In this document: one piece after another, positions 27,869-36,502 of the stretch
Position numbering within the stretch: position 1 is the first letter of the stretch
Layout: each line of letters begins with the position of its first letter
Source of the DNA: Streptomyces spinosisporus
Lineage (GTDB): Bacteria; Actinomycetota; Actinomycetes; Streptomycetales; Streptomycetaceae
Direction of reading: 5' to 3'
NCBI RefSeq assembly: GCF_022698145.1
Contig: NZ_JALDAX010000021.1
Coordinates: forward strand, 94,265 to 158,264
Length of the DNA stretch: 64,000 bases
Notes under the pieces: model-generated
What the model was told of the DNA's origin: nothing
Database searches by the model: none
The model's input: only the letters and a program-made list of their open reading frames with translations
Position numbers and translations under genes: made by a program

Positions 27869-29161
27869 TCACGCCTTCGGGGCCACCTTGCTCAGGCCGT
27901 TGATGACCCGGTCCATCGCGTCGCCGCCGGTCGGGTCGGTCAGGTTCGCCAGGAGCTTGAGGGTGAACTTCATGAGCATGGGGTGCGTCAGACCGCGCTG
28001 GGCCGCGATCTTCATGATCTTCGGGTTGCCGATGAGCTTCACGAAGCCGCGGCCCAGCGTGTAGTAGCCGCCGTAGGTGTCCTTCAGGACCCGCGGGTAG
28101 CGCTGCAGGGCGAGTTCACGGCTCGCGGCCGTCGGGCGGGCGTGGGCCTGGACGATGACGTCGGCGGCGATCTGGCCGGACTCCATGGCGTAGGCGATGC
28201 CCTCGCCGTTGAAGGGGTTCACCAGGCCGCCGGCGTCGCCGACCAGAAGCAGGCCCTTGGTGTAGTGGGGCTGGCGGTTGAAGGCCATGGGGAGCGCGGC
28301 GCCGCGGATCGGTCCGGTCATGTTGTCCGGGGTGTAGCCCCAGTCCTCGGGCATGGAGGCGCACCACGCCTTGAGGATCTCGCGCCAGTCCAGCTCCTTG
28401 AAGGCCGCCGAGGTGTTCAGCACGCCGAGGCCGACGTTCGAGGTGCCGTCGCCCATGCCGAAGATCCAGCCGTAGCCGGGCAGCAGCCGGTCCTGGGGGC
28501 CGCGGCGGTCCCACAGTTCCAGCCAGGACTCCAGGTAGTCGTCGTCGTGGCGGGGCGAGGTGAAGTACGTCCGTACGGCCACGCCCATCGGGCGGTCCTC
28601 GCGGCGGTGCAGGCCCATGGCCAGCGAAAGCCGCGTCGAGTTGCCGTCGGCGGCGACGACCAGCGGCGCGTGGAGGGTCACCTCGCGCTTCTCCTCGCCG
28701 AGCTTGGCGTGGACGCCGGTGATACGGCCGGTGCGCTCGTCGACGATCGGGGCGCCGACGTTGCAGCGCTCGTAGAGCCGCGCGCCCGCCTTCTGGGCCT
28801 GCCGGGCGAGCTGCTCGTCGAAGTCGTCGCGCTTGCGGACGAGTCCGTAGTCGGGGAAGGAGGCGAGATCCGGCCAGTCGAGCTGCAGCCGCACTCCCCC
28901 GCCGATGATCCGCAGGCCCTTGTTGCGCAGCCAGCCCGCCTCCTCGGAGATGTCGATGCCCATGGCCACGAGCTGTTTGACCGCACGCGGGGTGAGGCCG
29001 TCGCCGCAGACCTTCTCCCGCGGGAACTCGGTCTTCTCCAGCAGGAGCACGTCCAGGCCGGACTTGGCGAGGTGGTAGGCGGTCGTGGAACCGGCGGGCC
29101 CCGCCCCCACGACGATCACATCGGCGGTGTTCTCGGAGAGCGGCTCGGTCGCGACGGTCAC
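27869..29161 (-). CDS. Geranylgeranyl reductase family FAD oxidoreductase, MenJ-like
   Basis: This 430-residue flavoprotein has VIVVGAGPAGSTTAYHLA at the start, the family motif FPREKVCGDGLTPRAV, and a late FAD motif LLLVGDAGGLVNPFNGEGI. The closest characterised relatives I know are the mycobacterial menaquinone reductase MenJ and archaeal geranylgeranyl reductases. Streptomyces menaquinones are partly saturated, and menG and mqnC lie nearby, so saturation of the menaquinone side chain is a reasonable inference. GTG 29161 follows GGGAG. It is convergent with def, one base apart. Confidence 0.88.
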   Translation of the reverse strand: MTVATEPLSENTADVIVVGAGPAGSTTAYHLAKSGLDVLLLEKTEFPREKVCGDGLTPRAVKQLVAMGIDISEEAGWLRNKGLRIIGGGVRLQLDWPDLASFPDYGLVRKRDDFDEQLARQAQKAGARLYERCNVGAPIVDERTGRITGVHAKLGEEKREVTLHAPLVVAADGNSTRLSLAMGLHRREDRPMGVAVRTYFTSPRHDDDYLESWLELWDRRGPQDRLLPGYGWIFGMGDGTSNVGLGVLNTSAAFKELDWREILKAWCASMPEDWGYTPDNMTGPIRGAALPMAFNRQPHYTKGLLLVGDAGGLVNPFNGEGIAYAMESGQIAADVIVQAHARPTAASRELALQRYPRVLKDTYGGYYTLGRGFVKLIGNPKIMKIAAQRGLTHPMLMKFTLKLLANLTDPTGGDAMDRVINGLSKVAPKA

Positions 29162-29259
29162 GGCGGGATCTCCCCAACTTCGAAATCTCTGTGCCGGACG
29201 GCACGGGACAGGGGCAGTCTATTCAGCAGCATTGATCACCCGGCTGAAGGGCTGCCCTC

Positions 29260-29766
29260 GTGAACCGAGCTCTCCCCGTAGTACGGCTGCGCGTCCCCAC
29301 CGACGAGGACGCGGTCGCCTGGCACCGGATCTTCGACGACCCGGACGTCATGGAGTTCCACGGCGGTGCGTCCGCGGAGCTGTCCGTCTACGAGGAGCTC
29401 ACCGCCCGGCAGCGCCGGCACGACGCCGAGCGGGGCTTCTGCCTGTGGACCATGGCCGACGACCGCGGGCGGGTCATCGGGTTCACCGGCGCCCAGCCGT
29501 GGCCGCACGAGTGGGGGCCGAGCGGCGAGATAGAGATCGGCTGGCGGCTCGGCCGGGAGTTCTGGGGGAAGGGGTACGCCACGGCGGCCGCGCAGATGAC
29601 GCTGGAGCGGCTCCGTGCGGCCGGGGTGAAGAGCGTGGTGGCGATAGTCAGACCCGGCAACGAGCGGTCGGTCTCGGTCACGAAGCGCCTCGGCATGGAG
29701 CTGAGGGAGACATATCCGCACCCGCGCTTCGACGAAGAGGCACTCTGTTTCGGCCTGCACCTCTGA
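29260..29766 (+). CDS. GNAT family N-acetyltransferase
   Basis: This 168-residue acetyl-CoA-dependent transferase is of the RimJ/RimL-like type. The acetyl-CoA-binding motif A is visible in IEIGWRLGREFWGKGYATAAA (RxxxGKGxA variant), followed by a carboxy-terminal NERSVSVTKRLGM helix typical of this group. The start is GTG 29260 after GAAGGG. The substrate (protein amino terminus, antibiotic or metabolite) is unknown. It is divergent from the MenJ-like gene. Confidence 0.9.
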   Translation: MNRALPVVRLRVPTDEDAVAWHRIFDDPDVMEFHGGASAELSVYEELTARQRRHDAERGFCLWTMADDRGRVIGFTGAQPWPHEWGPSGEIEIGWRLGREFWGKGYATAAAQMTLERLRAAGVKSVVAIVRPGNERSVSVTKRLGMELRETYPHPRFDEEALCFGLHL

Positions 29767-29822
29767 ATTGGTCACATTGAGTAACCGACTGCTACAGAAA
29801 GACACTTGACGCTTCCGGACGA

Positions 29823-29861
29823 CACCCCCCGGCGGTTACCCTTCCAGTACCGCTGGGGGTG
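29823..29861 (+). promoter_or_regulatory. Hairpin overlapping the ribosome-binding site of the PASTA gene
   Basis: CACCCCC (29823-29829) plus GCGGT (29832-29836) pair with ACCGC (29849-29853) plus GGGGGTG (29855-29861). This makes 12 base pairs with a small internal loop and a 12-base apical loop. The 3' strand contains the only good Shine-Dalgarno match for the following gene. It may be the terminator of the upstream acetyltransferase gene, a translation control element, or both. Confidence 0.6.
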
Positions 29862-29867
29862 ACATCT

Positions 29868-30203
29868 GTGCGCATAACACCCAAAACACCCGAAGTGCGC
29901 GTACCACGGCTTGTCGGGCTGATGGCCATGGACGCGCGCAAGTCGGCAGAGGCGACCGGGCTCTTTCTCAACGCACCGGACCGGCCCGACTTCCACCAGA
30001 CCGTCGTCGAATACGTCGTACGGCAGTACCCGCAGCCGGGCGCCGAGGTGCCGCGGGACTCCGTGATCTACGTGTGGTTCGACTTCGGCGAGGGGGAGGG
30101 CGGCGGAGGCATGCGTGAGCCCCGTATCCCCCGGCCCCCCAGGGGCGGACTGCAGCGCGAACTCGACGAGCCGGGCGACCCGTACGTCGTCAGCTCGGCC
30201 TGA
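29868..30203 (+). CDS. Small single-PASTA-domain protein
   Basis: This protein of about 111 residues has no visible signal peptide or membrane segment. Residues about 8-75 match one PASTA unit (VPRLVGLMAMDARKSAE opening, QYPQPGAEVPRDSVIYVW closing), a fold that binds muropeptide-like ligands in PknB-type kinases. A glycine-rich hinge and a basic/proline tail follow. I prefer GTG 29868 to GTG 29859 because GGGGGTG then sits 6 bases before it. No kinase or penicillin-binding domain is attached, so its role is unknown. It is convergent with menG (5-base gap). Confidence 0.75.
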   Translation: MRITPKTPEVRVPRLVGLMAMDARKSAEATGLFLNAPDRPDFHQTVVEYVVRQYPQPGAEVPRDSVIYVWFDFGEGEGGGGMREPRIPRPPRGGLQRELDEPGDPYVVSSA

Positions 30204-30208
30204 CTGCG

Positions 30209-30904
30209 TCAGCTCTGCTTGAACCCGCGGTGCAAAGCCACCACGCCGCCCGTGAGGTTCTTCCACGCCACCTTCGACCAGCCGGCCTTCTGCAGCCGCT
30301 CGGCCAGCGCGGGCTGGTCGGGCCAGGCGCGGATGGACTCGGCGAGGTAGACGTAGGCGTCGGGGTTGGAGGAGACCGCGCGGGCGACCGGCGGGAGGGC
30401 GCGCATCAGGTACTCGGTGTAGACCGTGCGGAAAGGCGCCCAGGTCGGGTGCGAGAACTCGCAGATCACCACCCGGCCGCCGGGCCTGGTCACCCGGTGC
30501 ATCTCGCGCAGGGCGCCGTCGACGTCCTGTACGTTGCGCAGCCCGAAGGAGATCGTGACGGCGTCGAAGGTGTCGTCGCGGAACGGCAGCTTCGTCGCGT
30601 CGCCCGCGGTCAGCGGCAGCCAGGGGTGCCTCTTCTTGCCGACCTGGAGCATGCCGAGGGAGAAGTCGCAGGGGACGACATAGGCGCCCGTGCGGGCGAA
30701 CGGCAGCGACGAGGTCGCCGTGCCCGCGGCGAGGTCCAGGACCTTCCGCGCCGGCCGGGCGTCGACCGCCTTCGCCACCTCCTTGCGCCACACCCGGTCC
30801 TGGCCGAGCGACAGCACGTCGTTCGTCAGGTCGTACCGTTCCGCCACGTCGTCGAACATCGAGGCGACTTCGTGCGGCTGCTTGTTCAGGGAAGCGCGGG
30901 TCAC
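30209..30904 (-). CDS. menG: Demethylmenaquinone methyltransferase
   Basis: This 231-residue SAM-dependent class I methyltransferase catalyses the last step of menaquinone synthesis. It has the UbiE/MenG signatures YDLTNDVLSLGQDRVWRK, the SAM-binding loop VLDLAAGTA, and FGLRNVQDVDGALREM. It is conventional in length. GTG 30904 removes a long upstream extension that overlaps the acyltransferase gene. It lies 23 bases after that gene on the same strand, so co-transcription is possible. Together with mqnC it shows that this organism makes menaquinone by the futalosine route. Confidence 0.95.
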   Translation of the reverse strand: MTRASLNKQPHEVASMFDDVAERYDLTNDVLSLGQDRVWRKEVAKAVDARPARKVLDLAAGTATSSLPFARTGAYVVPCDFSLGMLQVGKKRHPWLPLTAGDATKLPFRDDTFDAVTISFGLRNVQDVDGALREMHRVTRPGGRVVICEFSHPTWAPFRTVYTEYLMRALPPVARAVSSNPDAYVYLAESIRAWPDQPALAERLQKAGWSKVAWKNLTGGVVALHRGFKQS

Positions 30905-30927
30905 CTCGCCATTGTTGCAGCCCGCCC

Positions 30928-32022
30928 TCACGGAAGAAGCCTGGGCTTCTTCTTCGCGGCCACGTCCTCCACCCAGCCGCACACCAGGACGAACACCGCG
31001 ATCAGGACCCAGCCGATGCCGAACATGAACCACTGGCTCTCCAGCGGCAGGTACTTCTCGAACGCGGGCACGTTCCAGAACTGGTCGATCAGCGGGACGG
31101 CCAGGATCAGCGCGATCTCGTGCCACAGATAGATCGTCACGGCACGCGCGTTGAAGACCGTGACCGTCCGGTCCAGCCGCCGGAAGCCGGTCAGCCGGGC
31201 GAAGTCGATCCGGAAGTACGCCTTCGCCCACATCAGCACCAGCACGAACCCGGCCGACCAGAAGGCCTGCGCGAGCGGGTTCGAGTCGAGGTCGTACGTG
31301 CCGTAGTCGGACTGGTGGCTGAAGGCGTACCAGCCGCCGTAGCCCAGCGCGGCGAGCGAGAGCGCGGCGACGAGGACAGGGTGCAGCCGCTGCAGCACGC
31401 CGTCGCGGTGCGCGAAGCCGAGGAGCCAGCAGAAGAGGTACGTCGACAGGTCCCACAGGGCGCTGCCGAAGCGGTTGTCCGGGGCGGTCCAGACGAAGTT
31501 CAGAGCCAGGACCGGGGTCAGGGACAGCGCCAGGACGGGGAGGGGGGCGAGGCGGAAGAGGCGTAGGAGGAGGGGGGAGAGGAGGACGAACCAGAGGTAG
31601 GTGCGGAGGTACCAGAGGATTTCCCATGCCTGCTCGCCCCAGGCGTTGCCCGGGGGGTCGCCGAGCGGGACGACCCAGTAGATGATCTGCCAAGGCGGAA
31701 GCCAGCCGTGGATCAGCATCGCGAGCACGACGAAGACGCCCCAGAACCAGAACGGGGGCAGGAGTCTTCGCAGGCGGCTCTTGACGACCTTCGCAGCGGG
31801 GCGTTCCAGGGACTTCGCCATCAGGGTGCCGGCGAGGGCGAACATGACGCCCATGGAGGGGAACACCATGCCCGCCCAGGCCCAGCCGAAGGTGTGGTAT
31901 GTGACGACCCTGACCAGGGCTGCGGCACGGAGGGTGTCGAAGTAGCGGTCGCGTACGGGGCGTTCAGGGGGTGGAGCGGCGGCGTCGGCTTCGATGACAG
32001 CGCCTCTTTTGTGCGTGCCCAA
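30928..32022 (-). CDS. Acyltransferase family 3 membrane protein
   Basis: This 364-residue polytopic protein has about ten hydrophobic segments and belongs to the acyltransferase 3 family, which acetylates or succinylates extracytoplasmic glycans and other acceptors. Typical features are RDRYFDTLRAAALVRVVTYHT at the amino end (the catalytic-type His) and a SRLRRLLPPFW loop. The start appears to be TTG 32022, overlapping the end region of the deacetylase-glycosyltransferase gene (TGAATTG) after GGGGGTGAG. Its position suggests decoration of the polymer made by the neighbour, which is inference. Confidence 0.88.
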   Translation of the reverse strand: MGTHKRGAVIEADAAAPPPERPVRDRYFDTLRAAALVRVVTYHTFGWAWAGMVFPSMGVMFALAGTLMAKSLERPAAKVVKSRLRRLLPPFWFWGVFVVLAMLIHGWLPPWQIIYWVVPLGDPPGNAWGEQAWEILWYLRTYLWFVLLSPLLLRLFRLAPLPVLALSLTPVLALNFVWTAPDNRFGSALWDLSTYLFCWLLGFAHRDGVLQRLHPVLVAALSLAALGYGGWYAFSHQSDYGTYDLDSNPLAQAFWSAGFVLVLMWAKAYFRIDFARLTGFRRLDRTVTVFNARAVTIYLWHEIALILAVPLIDQFWNVPAFEKYLPLESQWFMFGIGWVLIAVFVLVCGWVEDVAAKKKPRLLP

Positions 32023-32023
32023 T

Positions 32024-34327
32024 TCAGCTCACCCCCGCCGGGGTCCCGACCTCGCCCGTTCGTTTCAGTTTCTGCCAGCGGAGGCGGCCGCCGGTGAGGG
32101 CTGTGATGCAGGAGTGGATGAGGACGAGGTACATCATCTGGCGGTAGGCCAGCTGCTGGAGGGGCATCATCAACAGGTAGCGGTACTTCTCGCGGTCGAG
32201 GCGGAAGGCGTAGGCCGCGCAGACGAGTTGGACGGCCAGTACCGCGAGCCAGGCGAGCAGGGCCGCCGTGAAGTCGACGAAGATCATCGAGTAGGCGGTG
32301 AACACGTCGATGAGCGGGGCGAAGACCGGCGTGACGATCTGGAAGATCACGACGAGCGGCATGCCGACGCGGCCGAAGCGGCCCGAAGGACCCTTGTCCG
32401 TGAGGGACTTGCGGTGCTTCCACAGCGCCTGCATGGTGCCGTAGGACCAGCGGTAGCGCTGGGACCACAGCTGCTTCAGCGAACCGGGCGCCTCCGTCCA
32501 GGCCCTGGCGTGCTCCTCGTAGACGACCCGCCAGCCCGCGCGGTGCATGGCGATGGTGATGTCGGTGTCCTCGGCGAGGGTGTCCTCGCTCATCCCGCCG
32601 ACCTGCAGCACCGCCTCACGCCGGAAGGCGCCGATCGCGCCCGGGATGGTGGGCATGCACCGCAGCAGGTCGTACATGCGGCGGTCGAGGTTGAAGCCCA
32701 TCACGTACTCGATGTGCTGCCAGGCGCCGATGACCGTGTTGCGGTTGCCGACCTTGGCGTTGCCGGCGACCGCGCCTACCTCGGGGTCGGCGAAGGGCTG
32801 CACGAGCGACCGTACGGTGTCCGGCTCGAAGACGGTGTCGCCGTCCATCATCACGACGATGTCGCAACTGGCGCTGCGTACTCCGTTGTTGAGGGCGGCG
32901 GGCTTGCCCGCGTTCTCCTGGCGGATCACCCGGACATTGGTCATGCCGAGCGCGTACGCCGCCTCGCGCGCGATCTCGGAGGTGCCGTCCGTCGAGCCGT
33001 CGTCGACCACGATGACCTCGATCGGATGGGCGCTCCTCGACAGCGACTGAAGGGTGTTGGCGATGCACTCCTTCTCGTTGTACGCGGGGACGATCACGCT
33101 GACCGGCCGGGTGACCGGCGGTCCCCAGCCGAACCGGCGTCTGTTGCGCTGTCGGTAGTGGCGGCGGGCGAGGACCACCATCATCCCGAAGCGGCCCATG
33201 ACGGCCACGCCCACGATCATCAGACCGACCGAGAGCACCGGCAGCGCGTACTCGGCCACGGCGACGGCCACGATGAGCGCCTTGCCCTCGTAGAGGGTCG
33301 CGCCGGTGGCCTGGTGATGGGCGGCCTGGAGGCGGTCGGTGACCTGGCGGGTGGCCGAACCACCCTGTGTGCCACGGCTGTTGAGGGCACCGGCGCCCGG
33401 CTGGACCCCCGTGGCCGTGCCGGTCACCGCGCGGCCGTTTCCGGTGTTCTGCTTCTCCATGACGCCGCTGATGGTGGTGAAGGTATAGCCCTTCGCCTTC
33501 ATCTTCTTGATGTACTTCGGCAGCGCCTCGATCGTCTGCTCGCGGTCGCCGCCCGCGTCGTGCATGAGGACCGCCGCGCCCGACGTCCCCTTCGGTGTGG
33601 CCCAGTCGACGATCTTCGAGACGCCCGGCTTCTTCCAGTCGTCGCTGTCGGTGTCGACGAAGACGCTGGTGTAGCCGTCCTGGCCGAGCTTCTTGTAGAC
33701 GGGCCAGCTGTAGTTGTCGATGGCGTCCGTCTCCGAGGAGTACGGCGCCCGGAACAGCGTGGTCGTGATGCCGGCCGCGCCCGCGAGCGCGAGCTGGGTC
33801 TGCTCCATCTCCCGGTCGACGCGGGCGGTGCTCTGGTAGGAGAGGTCGACGTGGGTGAAGGTGTGGATGCCCACCTCGTCGCCCTGCTCGACCATGTCCT
33901 TCACGATCCCCGGGTAGCGCGAGACCATCGAGCCGACCAGGAAGAAGGTCGCCGGGACGTCGTTCTCCTCGAGGATCTTCAGCACCTGGGGCGTGTAGGT
34001 GGGGTTCGGGCCGTCGTCGAAGGTGAGCGCGATGGTCTTCTTCGGCACCGAGACCGTCGTGGCCTTGCCGCCCCGGAAGGTGAGGATCGGCCCGCCGTCG
34101 AGGACGCTGTCGGGAACCTTGCTGGAACTGGCGCCGGTGCGTACGCGCTGGTCGCCGCCGACCTCGGCGCGCAGATAGCCGTCGAGCAGCATGACGCTGG
34201 TCAGCCCGAGCAGCAACAGCAGGGCGAGGATGACGCGCGGTTTCTGCAGGGCCGCGGCCTTGCCCGCCGCGCGCTGCATACGGGAGGGGGCGCGGCGGCG
34301 GCCGCGGGTGGTGTGTGTCGTCGTCAT
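32024..34327 (-). CDS. Bifunctional polysaccharide deacetylase / family 2 glycosyltransferase
   Basis: This 767-residue membrane protein has a cytoplasmic basic tail, one transmembrane helix (about residues 31-48), and an external NodB-type deacetylase domain (LTFDDGPNPTY, HTFTH metal site, RAPYSSE, about 95-270). A transmembrane segment follows, then a cytoplasmic GT2 synthase domain (VSVIVPAYNEKE, DDGSTDGT, MDGDT, EDTD and QRYRW, about 405-640) and terminal membrane helices. This layout polymerises and exports a beta-linked glycan while de-N-acetylating it, as in PgaBC/IcaAB systems and the Streptomyces MatB protein. The product here, probably a poly-N-acetylglucosamine-like polymer, is inferred. 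Confidence 0.92.
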   Translation of the reverse strand: MTTTHTTRGRRRAPSRMQRAAGKAAALQKPRVILALLLLLGLTSVMLLDGYLRAEVGGDQRVRTGASSSKVPDSVLDGGPILTFRGGKATTVSVPKKTIALTFDDGPNPTYTPQVLKILEENDVPATFFLVGSMVSRYPGIVKDMVEQGDEVGIHTFTHVDLSYQSTARVDREMEQTQLALAGAAGITTTLFRAPYSSETDAIDNYSWPVYKKLGQDGYTSVFVDTDSDDWKKPGVSKIVDWATPKGTSGAAVLMHDAGGDREQTIEALPKYIKKMKAKGYTFTTISGVMEKQNTGNGRAVTGTATGVQPGAGALNSRGTQGGSATRQVTDRLQAAHHQATGATLYEGKALIVAVAVAEYALPVLSVGLMIVGVAVMGRFGMMVVLARRHYRQRNRRRFGWGPPVTRPVSVIVPAYNEKECIANTLQSLSRSAHPIEVIVVDDGSTDGTSEIAREAAYALGMTNVRVIRQENAGKPAALNNGVRSASCDIVVMMDGDTVFEPDTVRSLVQPFADPEVGAVAGNAKVGNRNTVIGAWQHIEYVMGFNLDRRMYDLLRCMPTIPGAIGAFRREAVLQVGGMSEDTLAEDTDITIAMHRAGWRVVYEEHARAWTEAPGSLKQLWSQRYRWSYGTMQALWKHRKSLTDKGPSGRFGRVGMPLVVIFQIVTPVFAPLIDVFTAYSMIFVDFTAALLAWLAVLAVQLVCAAYAFRLDREKYRYLLMMPLQQLAYRQMMYLVLIHSCITALTGGRLRWQKLKRTGEVGTPAGVS

Positions 34328-34346
34328 GAGGATGGCCGCGTTCCGC

Positions 34347-34799
34347 TCAGCCGGCCGCGGGCGCGGATGCGGCCGCGGAGGGGGACGTGGATGCAGACGC
34401 GGAGGGGACGGAGCTCGGCGGCTCGCCGGTGGGGGCGCCGGTGGGGGCGCCCGTGACGGCACCCGTGGGCGGCGTACCGGTGGGCCTCGCCGGCGGGGTG
34501 CCGAATCCGCCCTGCGGTTCGGTGCCCCGGGGGCCGGAGTTGCGGGCACCGGCCGGGCCGCCGCCCGCGAAGGGCAGCAGCGAGGACGGGGTCGCGGTGC
34601 CGATCCCCATGAAGGCCAGGCCCAGCACGACGGCGTACCCGAGGCACAGCACGCCGGCGAGCAGGCCGATCCGGCGCAGCAGCTTGGAACGGCGCCCGGA
34701 GTTGTCAACGAACACGGGCCCCGCAGCAGGCCCGTTGCCGCGATCGCGGCGGCGACCACGCTCGGTCGCACGGTTTTCGATGGCAGGCTCGGAATGCAT
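34347..34799 (-). CDS. Single-pass membrane protein with Pro/Thr/Ser-rich external tail
   Basis: This 150-residue protein has a basic cytoplasmic amino end, one hydrophobic helix (about residues 44-66, LLAGVLCLGYAVVLGLAFM) and a low-complexity carboxy half rich in Gly, Pro, Thr, Ser and Ala with short repeated GAPTG-like units. No catalytic motif is visible. It is the first gene of the set that includes the deacetylase-glycosyltransferase, 19 bases upstream on the same strand, so an accessory role in polymer assembly or anchoring is plausible. Confidence 0.65.
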   Translation of the reverse strand: MHSEPAIENRATERGRRRDRGNGPAAGPVFVDNSGRRSKLLRRIGLLAGVLCLGYAVVLGLAFMGIGTATPSSLLPFAGGGPAGARNSGPRGTEPQGGFGTPPARPTGTPPTGAVTGAPTGAPTGEPPSSVPSASASTSPSAAASAPAAG

Positions 34800-34982
34800 T
34801 CCCCAGACGGTAGGGAGTCTTTATGTGACCGAATCGAGTCTTCTTGTGAGGCGCATATGAGAACCCTCTTGAGCTGTCCCCCACCTGTGGAATCCTTCCG
34901 GAACACCGGCCGCATATGAGACGTTTCCCTTTGAGAAAGACATCGCGAGAGCGAAAGAAATCACGAGAGCGAGTGCCTGCGA

Positions 34983-35987
34983 ATGCCGAGTTTCCGAAAG
35001 CCGCTGGCCGGGCTGACGTGCCTGTTCGCCCTGGCCGCGGCGGGCTGTTCCGCGGGCTCGAAGGACGCGGGGGACTCGGGCGGGAGCACGGACGCCGCCC
35101 AGCCGTCCCACACGGCGTACGCGCCCTACGTGAGCGCCACGGACGCCTCCGCCAACGACTCGGCCGGCTCCCCGTCGACGTACAACCTGGCCTTCGTGAT
35201 CTCCGACGGCAGCACCTGCACACCGAAGTGGAACGGCGAGGACGCCCTGACCGACGCGGCGGTCACATCCCGTATCGCGAAGCTGAAGACGGACGGCGGT
35301 GACGTCCGGGTCTCCTTCGGCGGCGCCTCCGGCAAGGAGCTGGCATCGGTCTGCGACAGCGCGTCCGCGCTGGCGGCGGCGTACGGCAAGGCACTTGACG
35401 CGGCGGGCACCACCCGCGCCGACTTCGACATCGAGGGCGACGAACTGACCGACGCCGACTCGGTCGCCCTGCGCTCGAAGGCGATCGCCCTGCTGCAGAA
35501 GCAACGCAGCGACCTGGAGGTCACCTTCACGCTCCCGGTCATGCCGTCCGGCCTGGACGCCGACAGCCTGGCGCTGCTGGACTCCGCGAACCAGTACGAC
35601 GTGCAGGTCTCCACGGTGAACCTGATGACCATGAACTACGGGGAGTCGTACGACGGCGACATGGGCGACTACGCCCTCACCTCCGCCAAGGCGGCCCACA
35701 CCCAGCTGAAGAAGGTCTTCGGTCTGTCCGACGCGAGCGCCTGGCAGGGCATGGCGCTGACCTCGATGCTCGGCGTGAACGACGTCGACAACGAGACGTT
35801 CTCGCTCTCCGACGCGGCGCAGGTGAGGTCGTTCGCGGAGGAGAAGGGGATCGCCTGGGTGTCGATGTGGTCAACGTTCCGGGACCAGCAGTGTGCGGAC
35901 GGCAAGGCGTCGCGGGACGACGCGGCCACCAACTGCAGCGGGGTGGAGCAGAGTTCGGGGGCGTTCGGGAAAGCGTTCGCCGGCTGA
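34983..35987 (+). CDS. GH18 chitinase-like lipoprotein
   Basis: This 334-residue secreted lipoprotein has signal FRKPLAGLTCLFALAAAGC with the lipobox Cys at about residue 22. A Ser/Asp-rich linker precedes a glycoside hydrolase 18-type barrel: VRVSFGGASG on strand 3, DFDIEG on strand 4 (the Asp-x-Asp-x-Glu catalytic core is intact; the more upstream Asp of the full DxxDxDxE motif is Thr), and a late WVSMWS strand 8. It is predicted to act on chitin or a related beta-linked GlcNAc polymer. It is divergent from the deacetylase-glycosyltransferase set across about 180 bases that contain two copies of GCATATGAGA. Confidence 0.85.
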   Translation: MPSFRKPLAGLTCLFALAAAGCSAGSKDAGDSGGSTDAAQPSHTAYAPYVSATDASANDSAGSPSTYNLAFVISDGSTCTPKWNGEDALTDAAVTSRIAKLKTDGGDVRVSFGGASGKELASVCDSASALAAAYGKALDAAGTTRADFDIEGDELTDADSVALRSKAIALLQKQRSDLEVTFTLPVMPSGLDADSLALLDSANQYDVQVSTVNLMTMNYGESYDGDMGDYALTSAKAAHTQLKKVFGLSDASAWQGMALTSMLGVNDVDNETFSLSDAAQVRSFAEEKGIAWVSMWSTFRDQQCADGKASRDDAATNCSGVEQSSGAFGKAFAG

Positions 35988-36009
35988 GTGCACAGAGTGC
36001 GGGTGGTTC

Positions 36010-36039
36010 GTGGCCGGTCGCGCAGTTCCTCGCGCCCCT
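36010..36039. repeat. Streptomyces-type dispersed intergenic element (GTCGCGCAGTTCC...CGCCCCT)
   Basis: The stretch between the convergent chitinase-like and amidohydrolase-like genes closely resembles a short element (GGTCGCGCAGTTCC followed by CGCGCCCCT) that I recall recurring in many Streptomyces intergenic regions. Only one copy is present in this window. Its GCGC arms can form a short hairpin, so it could also act as a bidirectional terminator. Confidence 0.45.
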
Positions 36040-36048
36040 GAAAAGCCT

Positions 36049-36495
36049 CTAGCGCCGCCGGTGTACCAGGCGTCCGGCGCACACCGTCGCGATGCAGGTG
36101 CCGGTGGCGTCGAAGACGGCGAGGTCGGCGCGGGCGTTCTCGTCGAGCACCGCCGGTCGGGGGCCCGTCAGAACCATCACGTCGTTGCGGTCGGCCGCCG
36201 CGCGGAGTCCGGGCGAGTCGGCGTGGGCCGCAAGGACCGCCGTCGCCCCCGACTTCAGTACGGCGTGGACGCGTTCGCGCGGGGACGGGGCCTCGGGCAG
36301 CGGCCCCTCGTGGACGCGGGCGGGGCCGAGCACCCCGGGCCAGCGTCGTACCCGGGCACCCGGAAACCGCTCCTGCACCTCGGCGAGCGTGCCCACGGCG
36401 GCGATCCGGCCGCCGTCGACCGCCACGGCGCCGTCCTTGACGGGCGCGGAGTCCCAGCCGTACCGGACCTCGTCCGCCGCGTGAATCGTCAGCAC
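36049..36495 (-). CDS. Imidazolonepropionase-like (degenerate amidohydrolase) protein
   Basis: This 148-residue protein aligns by eye with the ends of amidohydrolases. The amino half has a composite-domain beta sandwich pattern (VKDGAVAVDGGRIAAVG) and the carboxy end has the returning strands LDENARADLAVFD. The metal-binding barrel is essentially missing: where a functional enzyme has a PGxxxxHxH motif it reads GVLGPARVHEGPL. It is therefore unlikely to be a hydrolase. Its GTG start lies seven bases after the end of mqnC on the same strand, so a role linked to menaquinone synthesis is possible but unproven. Confidence 0.75.
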   Translation of the reverse strand: MLTIHAADEVRYGWDSAPVKDGAVAVDGGRIAAVGTLAEVQERFPGARVRRWPGVLGPARVHEGPLPEAPSPRERVHAVLKSGATAVLAAHADSPGLRAAADRNDVMVLTGPRPAVLDENARADLAVFDATGTCIATVCAGRLVHRRR

Positions 36496-36502
36496 CGTAC
36501 GG

